Positions 44,455 through 53,608 of a DNA stretch of 64,000 nt are shown piece by piece. Position numbers and translations under genes: made by a program. The notes under the pieces were generated by a model. The model was not told the DNA's origin and made no database searches. It was given only the letters and a program-made list of their open reading frames with translations. Location of the stretch: contig JAJFKL010000030.1 in NCBI GenBank assembly GCA_021773235.1, positions 1 to 64,000 of the forward strand, given 5' to 3'. The DNA comes from Gammaproteobacteria bacterium (lineage in GTDB: Bacteria > Pseudomonadota > Gammaproteobacteria > Eutrophobiales > Eutrophobiaceae). Position 1 is the first letter of the stretch; every line of letters starts with the position of its first letter.

Positions 44455-44823
44455 TTAATTATTTGACCTCATACAGTTTGGCCATACTGAAAGCTCACCA
44501 TTTTCCCATTTCATAATCATCAGCGCTTTAAAGTTTTCAAACTCAGGATAGTCCTTTCTACAAACTAGTATTTTCTGCTCTCCATAACACTCTGGTTCAG
44601 TTTCTATATTGATTCGATCAAAATCTACAGCTACTTCAAATAAAGAATTGCCGCCAAAAGGAAAGTTAAAGTCTGCCCCTAGGGTTAAATATTTATCTTC
44701 TAAGTTTATGTATATTTCGTATTTTAATTTCTCACCTTCATAATAATAATATTGCATCTTATCTGGTTCGGATAAGCCTTCCTCTATAGGCTCGCAACCA
44801 AGAAATTCTGTAATTGAATCCAT
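44455..44823 (-). CDS. array unit 5: orphan soluble protein
   Basis: No family recognised. About 122 residues, the only clearly soluble member of the array: an acidic N-terminus (ITEFLGCEPIEEGLSEPDKM), a beta-rich middle (LKYEIYINLEDKYLTLGADF) and a Trp/Cys-containing end (MKWENGELSVWPNCMRSNN). ATG 44823 has aggga about 10 nt upstream; the frame also opens at TTG 44847. The plain alpha/beta look is reminiscent of immunity-type proteins, but this is not evidence of function. Confidence 0.72.
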   Translation of the reverse strand: MDSITEFLGCEPIEEGLSEPDKMQYYYYEGEKLKYEIYINLEDKYLTLGADFNFPFGGNSLFEVAVDFDRINIETEPECYGEQKILVCRKDYPEFENFKALMIMKWENGELSVWPNCMRSNN

Positions 44824-44865
44824 TTTCAGTTTATCCCTGAGAACCAACTATATTTCAACGTACAC

Positions 44866-44920
44866 TTTATCCGTTTTGCGTATTTTAAAGTCATTAGTAT
44901 TTCGGCCAGAAGCAGACATT
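44866..44920. repeat. array repeat Rf
   Basis: Right end ggccagaagcagacatt intact; left end degenerate (ctttatccgttttg). The stop TAA of unit 6 is within it. Confidence 0.75.
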
Positions 44921-45272
44921 AATTATATACATAACCAAAAAAAGCTAATGTCCCTATGATTAATAATCCATGTAGCATGTACCAGTTAGTAGCAGTTACC
45001 TTTCCATTATCAATCTCTGTATCTTCTATAAATAGTTTGTATCGAGTACGTAATACAGAGGATGGAGGGATAGTCACAAGTTTTCCTTCAAGTATTTTAC
45101 TATCATCACATACTTTAAAAAGAACAGTATCTTTAATGGTTATTTTATCAGGAGATTGAAAAAGTTCTTTGTCATCTACTTTTATACTAATATGAATTGT
45201 GAACCATAGGTGCTTAGCTAAAGCATGAGAAGATATATCAATTGTGTGATTTTTCCATTGATGAATAGCCAT
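44919..45272 (-). CDS. array unit 6: orphan protein with C-terminal TM
   Basis: No family recognised. 117 residues: a beta-rich soluble domain with MAIHQWKNHTIDISSHALAK, FTIHISIKVDDKELFQSPD and KLVTIPPSSVLRTRYKLFIE, then one C-terminal TM helix (YMLHGLLIIGTLAFFGYVY). Such tail-anchored small domains occur in uncharacterised DUF families. The stop overlaps Rf. Confidence 0.72.
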   Translation of the reverse strand: MAIHQWKNHTIDISSHALAKHLWFTIHISIKVDDKELFQSPDKITIKDTVLFKVCDDSKILEGKLVTIPPSSVLRTRYKLFIEDTEIDNGKVTATNWYMLHGLLIIGTLAFFGYVYN

Positions 45273-45295
45273 AATAACTACTATTTTCCGTTTGA

Positions 45296-45353
45296 ATTAT
45301 ATCCACTTTCGATTGCTTTCATTGTAACTCTCAATTCGGCCAGAAGCAGACCT
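45296..45353. repeat. array repeat Rg
   Basis: Ends atatccactttcg and ggccagaagcagacctt; the centre attgctttcattgtaactct is like Rd and Re. A diverged copy. Confidence 0.7.
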
Positions 45354-45382
45354 TTCTCTTTTATTTTCTTGCTTATAATGTT

Positions 45383-45721
45383 TCATGCTGAATTTTTATT
45401 TCTTCTAAGTATTTCCCATAATGGCAAGGCTAGAATAACAACAAAAATCACAAAAATAATTCCTATAAACTCCCCGCCTTCATTTAAATAACCTGAGTAT
45501 TTGCCCACTGCTTTTGAACTGCCAAAGACACCCACATACGCCAGAAATATACTCATAGAGAAAAGAGCTAATGGGAAAAATAACAATAAAGGTCTTTCTA
45601 TATAAAAAGTATATTCAATACAGCACCATATAAAAAAGATTAAAAATGGTACTGCCCATAAGACAAATACAATCCTGAGAAACAAAGTGTCTTCAATTGC
45701 CTTTTCAAGATATTCCCACAT
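45383..45721 (-). CDS. array unit 7: orphan membrane protein
   Basis: No family recognised. 112 residues with three TM helices (IVFVLWAVPFLIFFIWCCIE, LLLFFPLALFSMSIFLAYVG, FIGIIFVIFVVILALPLW) and a basic C-terminus (EILRRNKNSA). Unlike most units its stop lies about 30 bp from the repeat. ATG 45721 is 27 nt from Rh. Confidence 0.75.
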   Translation of the reverse strand: MWEYLEKAIEDTLFLRIVFVLWAVPFLIFFIWCCIEYTFYIERPLLLFFPLALFSMSIFLAYVGVFGSSKAVGKYSGYLNEGGEFIGIIFVIFVVILALPLWEILRRNKNSA

Positions 45722-45748
45722 TCTATTTATACAATATCAATTGTTAAT

Positions 45749-45806
45749 TATGTCCGCTTTGGAACTGTTTTATTGGGTCTCATATTTCGGCCAATAGAGG
45801 ACATTA
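45749..45806. repeat. array repeat Rh
   Basis: Ends tatgtccgctttgg and ggccaatagaggacatta, centre aactgttttattgggtctca. Confidence 0.82.
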
Positions 45807-45829
45807 TGAGTTAGAAAAATGTATGGCAA

Positions 45830-46378
45830 TCATAATTCTGGCTGTAACGAAAAAGAGTTTATAATCCGTCCATATTTAGACTCTTTTCCTTCTAATGCTA
45901 AGTGTTCATTAATTTTAATAGAATTTACAAAATTAGAATTAGAACATAACTTGTAGCTATAATTTTCATTATAAATATCTTTTACATAAATTGGATTATT
46001 ACAAGTCCTACTAACCTTAGTACTATATTTTTTATATATTTTTCCCGTTGTATGAAAATCATCCCCGTTATTTTTAATAATTACTGCCGGTATACTAAAT
46101 ATAATTACAGCATACGAAAGACCGACTAAAATTGGATATAAGCTAAATAGTAATAATGGCTTCTCTTTTAACGTGTTTTTAGGATGCTTATCCAGATATA
46201 TTGGGATAAACAATATAATTCCAATAATCCAAGAATAGATTCCAATTTTGTCTTTAGAAAAATCACTTGGCGTAAAATCTATCCAAAGTCCATAGACACT
46301 AAATAATGTTATTAATAGAATAAATAAAGTGTATGACTTTGCTCGTATTCCATCACCATCTCTAAATAATAAAGGCAT
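45830..46378 (-). CDS. array unit 8: orphan membrane protein
   Basis: No family recognised. 182 residues, the longest of the array. Four TM segments in the first 110 residues (YTLFILLITLFSVYGLWI, IYSWIIGIILFIPIYL, PLLLFSLYPILVGLSYAVII) are followed by a soluble C-terminal domain with two Cys (SRTCNNPIYVKDIY, YKLCSNSNF). It is the promoter-side unit of the minus-strand array. Confidence 0.74.
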   Translation of the reverse strand: MPLLFRDGDGIRAKSYTLFILLITLFSVYGLWIDFTPSDFSKDKIGIYSWIIGIILFIPIYLDKHPKNTLKEKPLLLFSLYPILVGLSYAVIIFSIPAVIIKNNGDDFHTTGKIYKKYSTKVSRTCNNPIYVKDIYNENYSYKLCSNSNFVNSIKINEHLALEGKESKYGRIINSFSLQPEL

Positions 46379-46416
46379 ATAAATATTTTAATAATAAAGC
46401 ATTAAACTGAATAACT

Positions 46417-46480
46417 TAATGTCAGCTTTGGGTCGTTAGCTGAATATTAACATTTTAACCAATCACTAAAAGCAGACATA
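46417..46480. repeat. array repeat Ri, outermost
   Basis: aatgtcagctttggg at one end, aaagcagacat at the other; the ggcc block is replaced (aaccaatcacta). Its outer position matches the edge of the array. Confidence 0.65.
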
Positions 46481-46567
46481 TTTAATATCACTTTGAATAG
46501 ATTCTATTTATAGAAAAGAGATGATATTTAAATCATTCAAACCTACTTCAAATGGGGTAGGTTTTAT

Positions 46568-46785
46568 AAATCCCCTTATGACTTGCCGAAACATTCTTCT
46601 ATTTTAATGGTTGAGCAACAGGACGTTGCGAAAGCGTATTGGCGACAGGGACGTCGCCTATACGCGTGCCATTGAAATAGAAAAATGCATAGGGTATCCG
46701 CAGGACAAGACATTAGGGTGCCCTTCTCTTTGGTTACTTATCTCTTGGGCACGCAAGAGAAAGTAACTCGTCATCAGACGAAATC
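46568..46785 (-). repeat. dispersed repeat, right flank of the array, inverted
   Basis: Reverse-complement counterpart of 42190-42440: tccccttatgacttgccg, ttttaatggttgagcaacag, gggtatccgc, and the hairpin region ctctttggttacttatctct ... gcaagagaaagtaactcg. The 46481-46832 gap holds nothing else recognisable. Confidence 0.72.
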
Positions 46786-46832
46786 AGAGATTACAAAGAC
46801 TGGTTAACCTGAACGGCTAACGCCATAACATT

Positions 46833-47435
46833 TTAATCGTTTTGCCGAAAACGATAAATCGCAATCTCACCTAATAAATTAGGAAACAATTTCATGCCCA
46901 GACTACTTTGGTGTTCATGATCAACTGTTGCGCGATCTAATATTTCAATATTATTTGCGCCACATAAGTTTTCAAAATCGGTTAGCGTGCACAGATGTAT
47001 ATTGGGTGTGTTATACCATTCATAGGGTAGTGTTTTTGACTTTGGCATATGTCCGGCTAATGCAAGTTGAATACGGTTCTTCCAATGACCCATGTTTGGA
47101 AAGGTTACAATCGCTTCGCGGCCTACACGTGTCATTTCTTTTAGTAGTTTGTCTGGATAGCGAATCGCTTGTAGTGTTTGTGTCATGATCACATAGTCAA
47201 ACGTGTCTTTCTTGAATTCAGACAGGCCTTTATCCAGATCGGTTTGAATAACGTCTACGCCTTTATGAATACATTGCACAATGTTTTCTTCATCTATTTC
47301 TAGGCCATAACCTTTCACTTCTTGATGTTGTTGTAGATGCGCCATTAATGTTCCATCACCACAACCTAAATCAAGTGCGCGCGAACCGGGTTTGATCCAT
47401 TCGGCAATTAGGGCCTGATCTGTTCTTAAACTCAT
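46833..47435 (-). CDS. metW: MetW, methionine biosynthesis-associated methyltransferase-like protein
   Basis: 200-residue class I methyltransferase-like protein with SAM motif [16 protein letters not shown] (about 20-35) and [20 protein letters not shown]. MetW is encoded with MetX and is needed for, or modulates, homoserine acylation in proteobacteria. It overlaps the metX stop by 4 bp (ATGA), the conserved metX-metW arrangement. Confidence 0.94.
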   Translation of the reverse strand: MSLRTDQALIAEWIKPGSRALDLGCGDGTLMAHLQQHQEVKGYGLEIDEENIVQCIHKGVDVIQTDLDKGLSEFKKDTFDYVIMTQTLQAIRYPDKLLKEMTRVGREAIVTFPNMGHWKNRIQLALAGHMPKSKTLPYEWYNTPNIHLCTLTDFENLCGANNIEILDRATVDHEHQSSLGMKLFPNLLGEIAIYRFRQND

Positions 47436-48586
47436 GCGATGCCAAGACCTTCTGCAATTCGATCAAGTGCGGTACTCATGACTTGATGGTAACGCGGGAT
47501 AGGCATTAGGAAAGAATCATGCCCCTGTTTTGACTGGATCTCGATATAGCTGACGCACTTATCAGCATCAAGTAGGGCACTCACGATTTCCTGGGAACGT
47601 TCGGGTGAAAAGCGCCAGTCACTGCTAAAGGAGATAACCAGAAATTCTGCGGTAGCGGGTGCCAGTGCTTTGGCCAAGCTGCCCCCAGTTTCACTAGCGG
47701 GGTCAAAATAATCCAGCACCTTAGTTAGTAGTAGATAACTGTTTGCATCGAATCGACCAACAAAAGCACGTCCCTGATAACGTAAGTAACTCTCGATCTG
47801 AAATTCAGCTTCGTAACCAAATTTTATTTCGCCATCACGAAGTTCTCGACCAAATTTTTCATCTAGTGCATCGTCAGATAAATACGTAATATGCCCGAGC
47901 ATTCTCGCCAGCATTAATCCAAGTTCAGGTTTATTGTCATTTTCATAATAATGGCCGTCATTAAAATTTTGATCAGATCGAATCGCCTGACGAGCGACTT
48001 CATTAAACGCGATATTTTGCGTAGATAGTTTAGGCGCTGCCGCGATGACAAAGGTATGTTTGAGCCGGTCTGGGTAGGCAATCGACCATTCTAAACATTG
48101 CATGCCTCCAAGACTGCCACCAATAATAACGGCCCAGACATCAATACCAAGCTGGTCGGCGAGCATGGTTTGGGTTTTAACCCAGTCTTTGACTGTCACC
48201 AGTGGAAAGTCGGGACCATAGGGTTTGCCAGTATCGGCGTTTGTGGTTAGTGGTCCTGTTGATCCGCTACAGCCACCAATATTATTTGGGCTAACAACAA
48301 AAAAGCGATTGGTATCGATGGCCTTGTTAGGACCAATTGCATTATCCCACCAGCCCGGTTTCTTATCTTGTGGAGTATGGTAACCGGCAACATGATGATC
48401 ACCGCTTAGTGCATGACAGATCAATATGGCATTAGAACGTTCTTTATTTAATTCACCATAAGTTTCATAAACAATATCAAAGCCATGCAATTCGCTACCC
48501 GAGGCGAGCGCCAGCGATTCGCTAAAATGCGCTGTCTTTGGTTCAACCAATCCGACATTATCAACAGGTTTTGTGCCTTCTAGCAT
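47432..48586 (-). CDS. metX: homoserine O-acyltransferase MetX
   Basis: Alpha/beta-hydrolase-fold enzyme that acylates homoserine (acetyl or succinyl) in methionine synthesis. The nucleophile Ser158 lies in [12 protein letters not shown]; the catalytic His is in SKQGHDSFL near the C-terminus; [12 protein letters not shown] and [12 protein letters not shown] are family marks. 384 residues. With MetW as partner the proteobacterial enzymes are often succinyltransferases, but acyl preference cannot be decided from this reading. Confidence 0.95.
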   Translation of the reverse strand: MLEGTKPVDNVGLVEPKTAHFSESLALASGSELHGFDIVYETYGELNKERSNAILICHALSGDHHVAGYHTPQDKKPGWWDNAIGPNKAIDTNRFFVVSPNNIGGCSGSTGPLTTNADTGKPYGPDFPLVTVKDWVKTQTMLADQLGIDVWAVIIGGSLGGMQCLEWSIAYPDRLKHTFVIAAAPKLSTQNIAFNEVARQAIRSDQNFNDGHYYENDNKPELGLMLARMLGHITYLSDDALDEKFGRELRDGEIKFGYEAEFQIESYLRYQGRAFVGRFDANSYLLLTKVLDYFDPASETGGSLAKALAPATAEFLVISFSSDWRFSPERSQEIVSALLDADKCVSYIEIQSKQGHDSFLMPIPRYHQVMSTALDRIAEGLGIA

Positions 48587-48670
48587 GTGTATTAATTACG
48601 ATTAAGGTTCAAAGAAACGTTTTTGAAAATTGATTACCTAATAAAAGTGACATATTAGAGGTAATTTTGA

Positions 48671-48967
48671 TCAGGTGCCATCTGATAAACTTTTAAACCA
48701 ACCAGGTAGTTGTGTCGGTTGTTTTATTCTCATTTGCTTGTCTCTATGTTTCTGACCGCTCATTAGTTTTATTTCTGATTGTTTAACGCTGAATTCGTTC
48801 GCAAGGTAATTAATGATGTGTTGATTAGCTTTGTTATCGACTGGCGGCGCATTGATTCTTAACTTTAGCCTGTCACCATGTAAACCTGTTATAGCGTTCT
48901 CTTTTGCCCGGGGTTTGACATGGATATTGAGTAGCAGATCTTTCCCGCGCCATTCAAAGAATTTCAC
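48671..48967 (-). CDS. yggU: DUF167 family protein (YggU)
   Basis: 98-residue protein of the YggU/DUF167 family, unknown function: LLLNIHVKPRAKENAITGLH, LKLRINAPPVDNKANQHIIN and a conserved SGQKHRDKQ. The start is GTG 48967. It lies 5 bp downstream of yggT on the same strand, the conserved yggS-proC-yggT-yggU cluster. Confidence 0.9.
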   Translation of the reverse strand: MKFFEWRGKDLLLNIHVKPRAKENAITGLHGDRLKLRINAPPVDNKANQHIINYLANEFSVKQSEIKLMSGQKHRDKQMRIKQPTQLPGWFKSLSDGT

Positions 48968-48972
48968 ACTTG

Positions 48973-49554
48973 TCAGTAGGACAATCTTGCGCCCAGATCC
49001 ATTAATGGTGAGACCAATAGTATGATCATGAGCTGCAGAACTATGATGGCGATCATGGGCGAAAAATCAAAACCACCCGCTGGAGGAATCAATCGTCGCG
49101 CCGGTTTTAAAATCGGCTCACTTAACTGATACATGATTACCGTAATTGGATTATAAGCGCCCGGATTAACCCAACTGATCACAATCTGAATAATGATAAT
49201 AAACATGTGTACGTAGATGACTGTTTTTAATAGGTTCGCTATTATCAAAACAAACAAGCCCGGTGGTGCCGGGACATGACTACTGCTTACCAATGCAATC
49301 ATGATTATTTCTAATCCTTGCAGGATTAGTAGAAAGATTATTGATGGCCAATCAATACCGAGATAACCCGGGATAAATCGTCGCAATGGCTTTATAACCG
49401 GATTCGTTATCTTGACCAGAAATTGAGATAGAGGATTATAAAAATCAGCTCTAACTCGTGCTAACAAGTAGCGTAGTAACACCGCTAGGATATAAAGACC
49501 AAAGACGATCTCTATTAGATAAAGAGCAGCTTGTGCAAAATAATTACCACCCAT
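48973..49554 (-). CDS. yggT: YggT family membrane protein
   Basis: 193-residue inner-membrane protein with two YGGT repeats, each with paired hydrophobic helices and a short motif (NPLSQFLVKITNPVIKPLRR and NPITVIMYQLSEPILKPARR). The function is unsettled; relatives affect osmotic-stress tolerance or cell-division-linked processes. It is 2 bp downstream of proC. Confidence 0.93.
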   Translation of the reverse strand: MGGNYFAQAALYLIEIVFGLYILAVLLRYLLARVRADFYNPLSQFLVKITNPVIKPLRRFIPGYLGIDWPSIIFLLILQGLEIIMIALVSSSHVPAPPGLFVLIIANLLKTVIYVHMFIIIIQIVISWVNPGAYNPITVIMYQLSEPILKPARRLIPPAGGFDFSPMIAIIVLQLMIILLVSPLMDLGARLSY

Positions 49555-49556
49555 AC

Positions 49557-50381
49557 TTATTCACCTAATAATTGAGATAACTCGATAGAGCGTTCTTTAG
49601 CTGCGTTCATAGCTTCTTGTACCAATTCTTCTAGCTTACCCTGTTGGAATGTATTCAATGCCTGCTCTGTTGTACCACCGGGAGAGGTCACTTGTTTTCT
49701 AAGCTCTGCAAGATCAGAAGCAGATAACAATGCCATCTTCGCTGCGCCGAGTGCTGTCTCTATGGTTAATAACCGTGCATGCTCATTGCTTAGCCCCATG
49801 TCCGTTGCCGCCTTTTCCATTGCTTCCATAAAATAGAAGAAATACGCAGGTCCACTGCCGGATAATGCCGTTACCGCGTCCATCAGGTCTTCTGTATCCA
49901 GCCAGATCGCTGTGCCTACAGAGCGCATCATGGCTTCAGCCGTATTCTTCTGCGTATCAGTTGCATGCTCATTGGCAAATAAAGCGGCGGCACCTGCTTG
50001 AATCAAGGCGGGCGTATTGGGCATAACTCGAATAACCGCAGCGGGTTCTTCTAGCCATTCAGTCAGGGAATCGAGGTTTATCCCAGCAGCGATAGAGATT
50101 AGCATCTTCGAGCTACCTTTTACTGAATTAGCAAGATTGCTGACCACCTGATGCATTACCTGTGGTTTAACAGCGAGGACAATAACATCAGCATTGGCTA
50201 CGGCCTCTGCGTTATTCTCCAAAGTGCTTATACCAAATAGTTGGGTTATATTTTGACGTTGCTCCGCATCAGGATCCGTAGCCAATAGGCGTTCTGTTTT
50301 GATGCCATTGTTAATTAGCCCGCCGATCAGGCTGCGTGACATGTTGCCGCAGCCGATGAATGTTATGTTGCAATTTTCCAT
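49557..50381 (-). CDS. proC: pyrroline-5-carboxylate reductase
   Basis: Last step of proline synthesis. Rossmann motif ITFIGCGNMSRSLIGGLI (6-23), RVMPNTPALIQAGAAALF, and the signature ALSGSGPAYFFYFMEAMEKA. 274 residues is standard. It sits between yggS and yggT in the usual cluster. Confidence 0.96.
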   Translation of the reverse strand: MENCNITFIGCGNMSRSLIGGLINNGIKTERLLATDPDAEQRQNITQLFGISTLENNAEAVANADVIVLAVKPQVMHQVVSNLANSVKGSSKMLISIAAGINLDSLTEWLEEPAAVIRVMPNTPALIQAGAAALFANEHATDTQKNTAEAMMRSVGTAIWLDTEDLMDAVTALSGSGPAYFFYFMEAMEKAATDMGLSNEHARLLTIETALGAAKMALLSASDLAELRKQVTSPGGTTEQALNTFQQGKLEELVQEAMNAAKERSIELSQLLGE

Positions 50382-50426
50382 TTAACTAAATTAGTTTTAC
50401 GTTTTGAATTTTATTATGCCAGTTTA

Positions 50427-51125
50427 TCAATTTGTTTGTTTTGTTGCATTGCGCGGGCCAAATAGCGCAGTACCAATGCGAACGATGGTAGCGCCTTCTG
50501 CGATTGCCGCTGTCATATCCTGAGTTGTCCCGATAGAGAGTGTGTCAAGCTCAGGCCTAGATATACTCAATTTCTGTAGTTTTTGATTTAAAGTCGAAAA
50601 AGGGATTTTTTGATCTTCGAAGTTGCTCGCTGGTGCTGGTAATGACATCAAACCGCGTACTTTTAATCTCTTAAATTGCTCAAGCTCCTCTATAAAATCA
50701 TCAACCTCGTCCAATATGATGCCTGCCTTACTATCTTCGCCGCTGATATTGATTTGTACACATATATTTAATGCTGCCAAGGACTCAGGTCGTGTTTCAT
50801 TCAGGCGTCGAGCTATCTTGATCCTGTCTATGGTATGCACCCAATCGAAATGGTGCGCAATCTGGCTGGTTTTATTTGATTGGACTGGGCCTATGAAATG
50901 CCAAATTAGGTCTGGATTATCGATAGCATCAATCTTTTCTAGCGCTTCCTGGCAGTAATTCTCACCGAAATGGCGCTGTCCTTCGTTTATAGCGGCCATA
51001 ATCTCATCAACGTTTCGTGTTTTACTGACCGCCAGAAGACAAACAGATGACGCACCACGTTTAAAGCGTTTTTCTGCTAGGCTTATCTCATTGTGTATAT
51101 GCGCAAGATTTTCGATAATTTTCAT
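50427..51125 (-). CDS. yggS: YggS/PLPBP pyridoxal-phosphate homeostasis protein
   Basis: PLP-binding protein with an alanine-racemase-like barrel. The PLP Lys is in CLLAVSKTRNVDEI; HFGENYCQEALEKI, WHFIGPVQSNKTSQIA and LSIGTTQDMTAAIAEGATIV are family marks. It buffers PLP and affects amino-acid balance. The 232 residues start at 51125. It is divergent from pilT over a 181-bp intergenic region, the arrangement seen in Pseudomonas. Confidence 0.95.
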   Translation of the reverse strand: MKIIENLAHIHNEISLAEKRFKRGASSVCLLAVSKTRNVDEIMAAINEGQRHFGENYCQEALEKIDAIDNPDLIWHFIGPVQSNKTSQIAHHFDWVHTIDRIKIARRLNETRPESLAALNICVQINISGEDSKAGIILDEVDDFIEELEQFKRLKVRGLMSLPAPASNFEDQKIPFSTLNQKLQKLSISRPELDTLSIGTTQDMTAAIAEGATIVRIGTALFGPRNATKQTN

Positions 51126-51306
51126 AAAAAAGAGGCTATTACAGTAGTCTATAATTTAAAATATCAGTAAGATTGATAAAGTATTAGGGGTGAAACAATA
51201 ATAATAGTCACGGTTTTTCAATTTCACCCAACTTTGCATGTAGAAAACATAGAATAATATTGCAACATGCTTAGTCAATTATGTCATTACCTAGTGGGAG
51301 GTATAA

Positions 51307-52341
51307 ATGGATATCGGTGAGCTCTTAGCCTTCGGTGTAAAAAATGGTAGTTCGGATCTGCATCTATCGGCAGGCGAACCCCCTATGATACGTGTTGATG
51401 GCGATATGCGCCGCATCAATGTTCCGACTATGGATCATAAAGATGTGCATGACATGGTTTATGACATCATGAACGATAAACAGCGTAAGGATTACGAAGA
51501 GTTCTTGGAATGTGACTTTTCATTTGAAATTCCTGGACTGGCACGTTTTCGTGTTAATGCCTTTAACCAGAACCGTGGTTCTGGTGCTGTATTTAGAACT
51601 ATTCCCTCTGAAATCCTTTCGCTCGAACAACTCGGCGCGCCTGGTATCTTTAAAGAAATCTCGGATACACCTCGTGGTGTGGTGCTGGTGACAGGACCAA
51701 CCGGTTCGGGTAAGTCAACGACACTGGCGGCAATGGTGGACCATAAGAATGATTCCGAATACGGACATATCTTAACGGTTGAGGATCCAATCGAATTTGT
51801 ACACGTTAGTAAAAAATGTCTGATTAACCAGCGTGAAGTGCATCGTGACACACTCGGATTTAACGAAGCATTGCGTTCAGCACTGCGTGAAGATCCCGAT
51901 GTGATACTGGTTGGTGAAATGCGAGATCTGGAAACGATTCGATTAGCATTGTCAGCTGCTGAAACAGGTCACTTGGTATTTGGTACTCTGCATACCAGTT
52001 CTGCGGCAAAGACCATTGACCGTGTTGTCGATGTATTCCCAGCAGCGGAAAAAGATATGATCCGTGCGATGTTATCTGAATCACTGAAGTCGGTAATATC
52101 ACAAACATTATTAAAAAAACAAGGTGGCGGTCGTGTTGCCGCACATGAGATCATGATGGGTACCCCTGCAATTCGTAACCTGATCCGCGAAAACAAGATC
52201 GCTCAGATGTATTCAGCTATCCAAACAGGACAACAGTTTGGCATGAAAACATTAGATCAGGATCTACAGCAACTTGTGCAGAAGAATGTGGTAACACGTC
52301 AGGAAGCCCTGTCGAAATGTGCAAATAAAGATAATTTCTAA
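51307..52341 (+). CDS. pilT: type IV pilus retraction ATPase PilT
   Basis: Hexameric ATPase that drives pilus disassembly and twitching. Walker A GPTGSGKST (130-138), Asp-box region VEDPIEFVH, Walker B DVILVGEMRD, His box LVFGTLHTSSAAKT and the PilT-specific C-terminal AIRNLIREN are visible. 344 residues is standard for PilT. ggaggt precedes ATG 51307. It heads a run of three retraction-type ATPase genes with no pilin gene nearby. Confidence 0.96.
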   Translation: MDIGELLAFGVKNGSSDLHLSAGEPPMIRVDGDMRRINVPTMDHKDVHDMVYDIMNDKQRKDYEEFLECDFSFEIPGLARFRVNAFNQNRGSGAVFRTIPSEILSLEQLGAPGIFKEISDTPRGVVLVTGPTGSGKSTTLAAMVDHKNDSEYGHILTVEDPIEFVHVSKKCLINQREVHRDTLGFNEALRSALREDPDVILVGEMRDLETIRLALSAAETGHLVFGTLHTSSAAKTIDRVVDVFPAAEKDMIRAMLSESLKSVISQTLLKKQGGGRVAAHEIMMGTPAIRNLIRENKIAQMYSAIQTGQQFGMKTLDQDLQQLVQKNVVTRQEALSKCANKDNF

Positions 52342-52380
52342 TTACAATTATTAAGTAATCCCTGATTCAGGAGAGGTCGA

Positions 52381-53547
52381 ATGGAAAGAGAACAGGCGAT
52401 AAAATTCATGCGCGATCTTCTCAAGCTAATGATTGAGAAGGGAGGTTCCGATTTATTTATCACAGTTGGCTTTCCACCTGCGATGAAGGTTCATGGCAAG
52501 ATGACGCCAGTATCCAAAACCGAACTTACACCTGAAAACACCAAAGCACTCGCTTATGCTGTCATGAATGACAAGCAGTTGAAGGAATATGAAGCGACCA
52601 AAGAATGTAACTTTGCTGTTGCCCCTGTCGGCATAGGTCGATTCCGTGCCAATGCGTTTATCCAACAGAGTTTTTGTGGCTTGGTTATGCGTGTTATTGA
52701 AACCGATGTGCCGAATCTGGATAAACTCGGATTACCAGAGGTTTTGAAAGACGTGGTAATGACCAAGAATGGGTTGGTTATTATGGTGGGTGGTACTGGT
52801 TCAGGTAAATCGACATCATTAGCGGCTATGCTCGATTATCGAAATGCCAATACTTATGGTCATATCATTACGATTGAGGATCCAATTGAGTACGTACACC
52901 CGCATAAAAACTGCATCATCATGCAGCGTGAAGTCGGTGTCGATTGTGATGATTGGGAAATAGCGTTAAAGAATACCTTGCGTCAGGCACCCGATGTAAT
53001 TCTATTGGGTGAGATACGAGACAAAGATACCATGGAATTTGGAATCGCCTTTGCGGAAACAGGTCACTTGGCAATGGCAACCTTGCATGCGAATAGTTCT
53101 AACCAGGCATTGGATCGTATTATTAACTTCTTCTCAGAAGAACGTAAAATGCAGTTGTTGATGGATTTATCCCTCAACCTAAAGGCGGTTATCTCGCAGC
53201 GCTTGCTAAAAACAGTCGATGGTAAGGGTCGTGCTGCTGCGATCGAAATCCTACTCAATTCACCCTTGATTTCAGACTTGATCCTAAAGGGAGAAGTGCA
53301 CGAGATCAAAAACATCATGTCTAAATCAAACGAATTGGGAATGAAGACCTTTGACCAAGCGCTATTTGATTTATTTGAAGCAGACAAGATTAAACTTGAA
53401 GATGCCTTACGCTCGGCTGATTCGATGAATGAATTACGTTTACGCATAAAACTTGAAGGAAAAGCCGCAAAAGGAGGCGATGCATTAGAAGGATTAGACC
53501 ATCTCAGCCTCGAAGAGACGGAAGAAGATTCTGGCATGATGCGTTAG
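52381..53547 (+). CDS. pilU: PilU-type pilus retraction ATPase
   Basis: PilT paralogue of 388 residues. Walker A VGGTGSGKST ends near 145, with VEDPIEYVH-like IEDPIEYVHPHKNC, Walker B DVILLGEIRD and LHANSSNQALDRIINFF. The longer C-terminal tail (about 365-388, acidic, EGLDHLSLEETEEDSG) fits PilU, which assists PilT in force generation. It starts 39 bp after pilT with agagg upstream. Confidence 0.93.
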   Translation: MEREQAIKFMRDLLKLMIEKGGSDLFITVGFPPAMKVHGKMTPVSKTELTPENTKALAYAVMNDKQLKEYEATKECNFAVAPVGIGRFRANAFIQQSFCGLVMRVIETDVPNLDKLGLPEVLKDVVMTKNGLVIMVGGTGSGKSTSLAAMLDYRNANTYGHIITIEDPIEYVHPHKNCIIMQREVGVDCDDWEIALKNTLRQAPDVILLGEIRDKDTMEFGIAFAETGHLAMATLHANSSNQALDRIINFFSEERKMQLLMDLSLNLKAVISQRLLKTVDGKGRAAAIEILLNSPLISDLILKGEVHEIKNIMSKSNELGMKTFDQALFDLFEADKIKLEDALRSADSMNELRLRIKLEGKAAKGGDALEGLDHLSLEETEEDSGMMR

Positions 53548-53608
53548 TCGATCCGATTATTTAATAGATTGTTGAAGACATAATAAGAAAAGGTAACGTT
53601 AATACCCC

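Noticed and set aside
42455-46480. CRISPR array
   Set aside because: Repeats are regularly ordered but the spacers are 360-600 bp and each holds a complete gene; no cas genes; repeats are only imperfectly conserved.
42455-46480. Ordinary attC integron cassettes
   Set aside because: The repeats lack RYYYAAC / GTTRRRY core boxes and the complementarity between each site and its own unit start that the true attC sites in this window show.
48587-48670. SAM riboswitch before metX
   Set aside because: The short leader has no SAM-I, SAM-II or SAM-VI-like conserved core; regulation of metX-metW cannot be read here.
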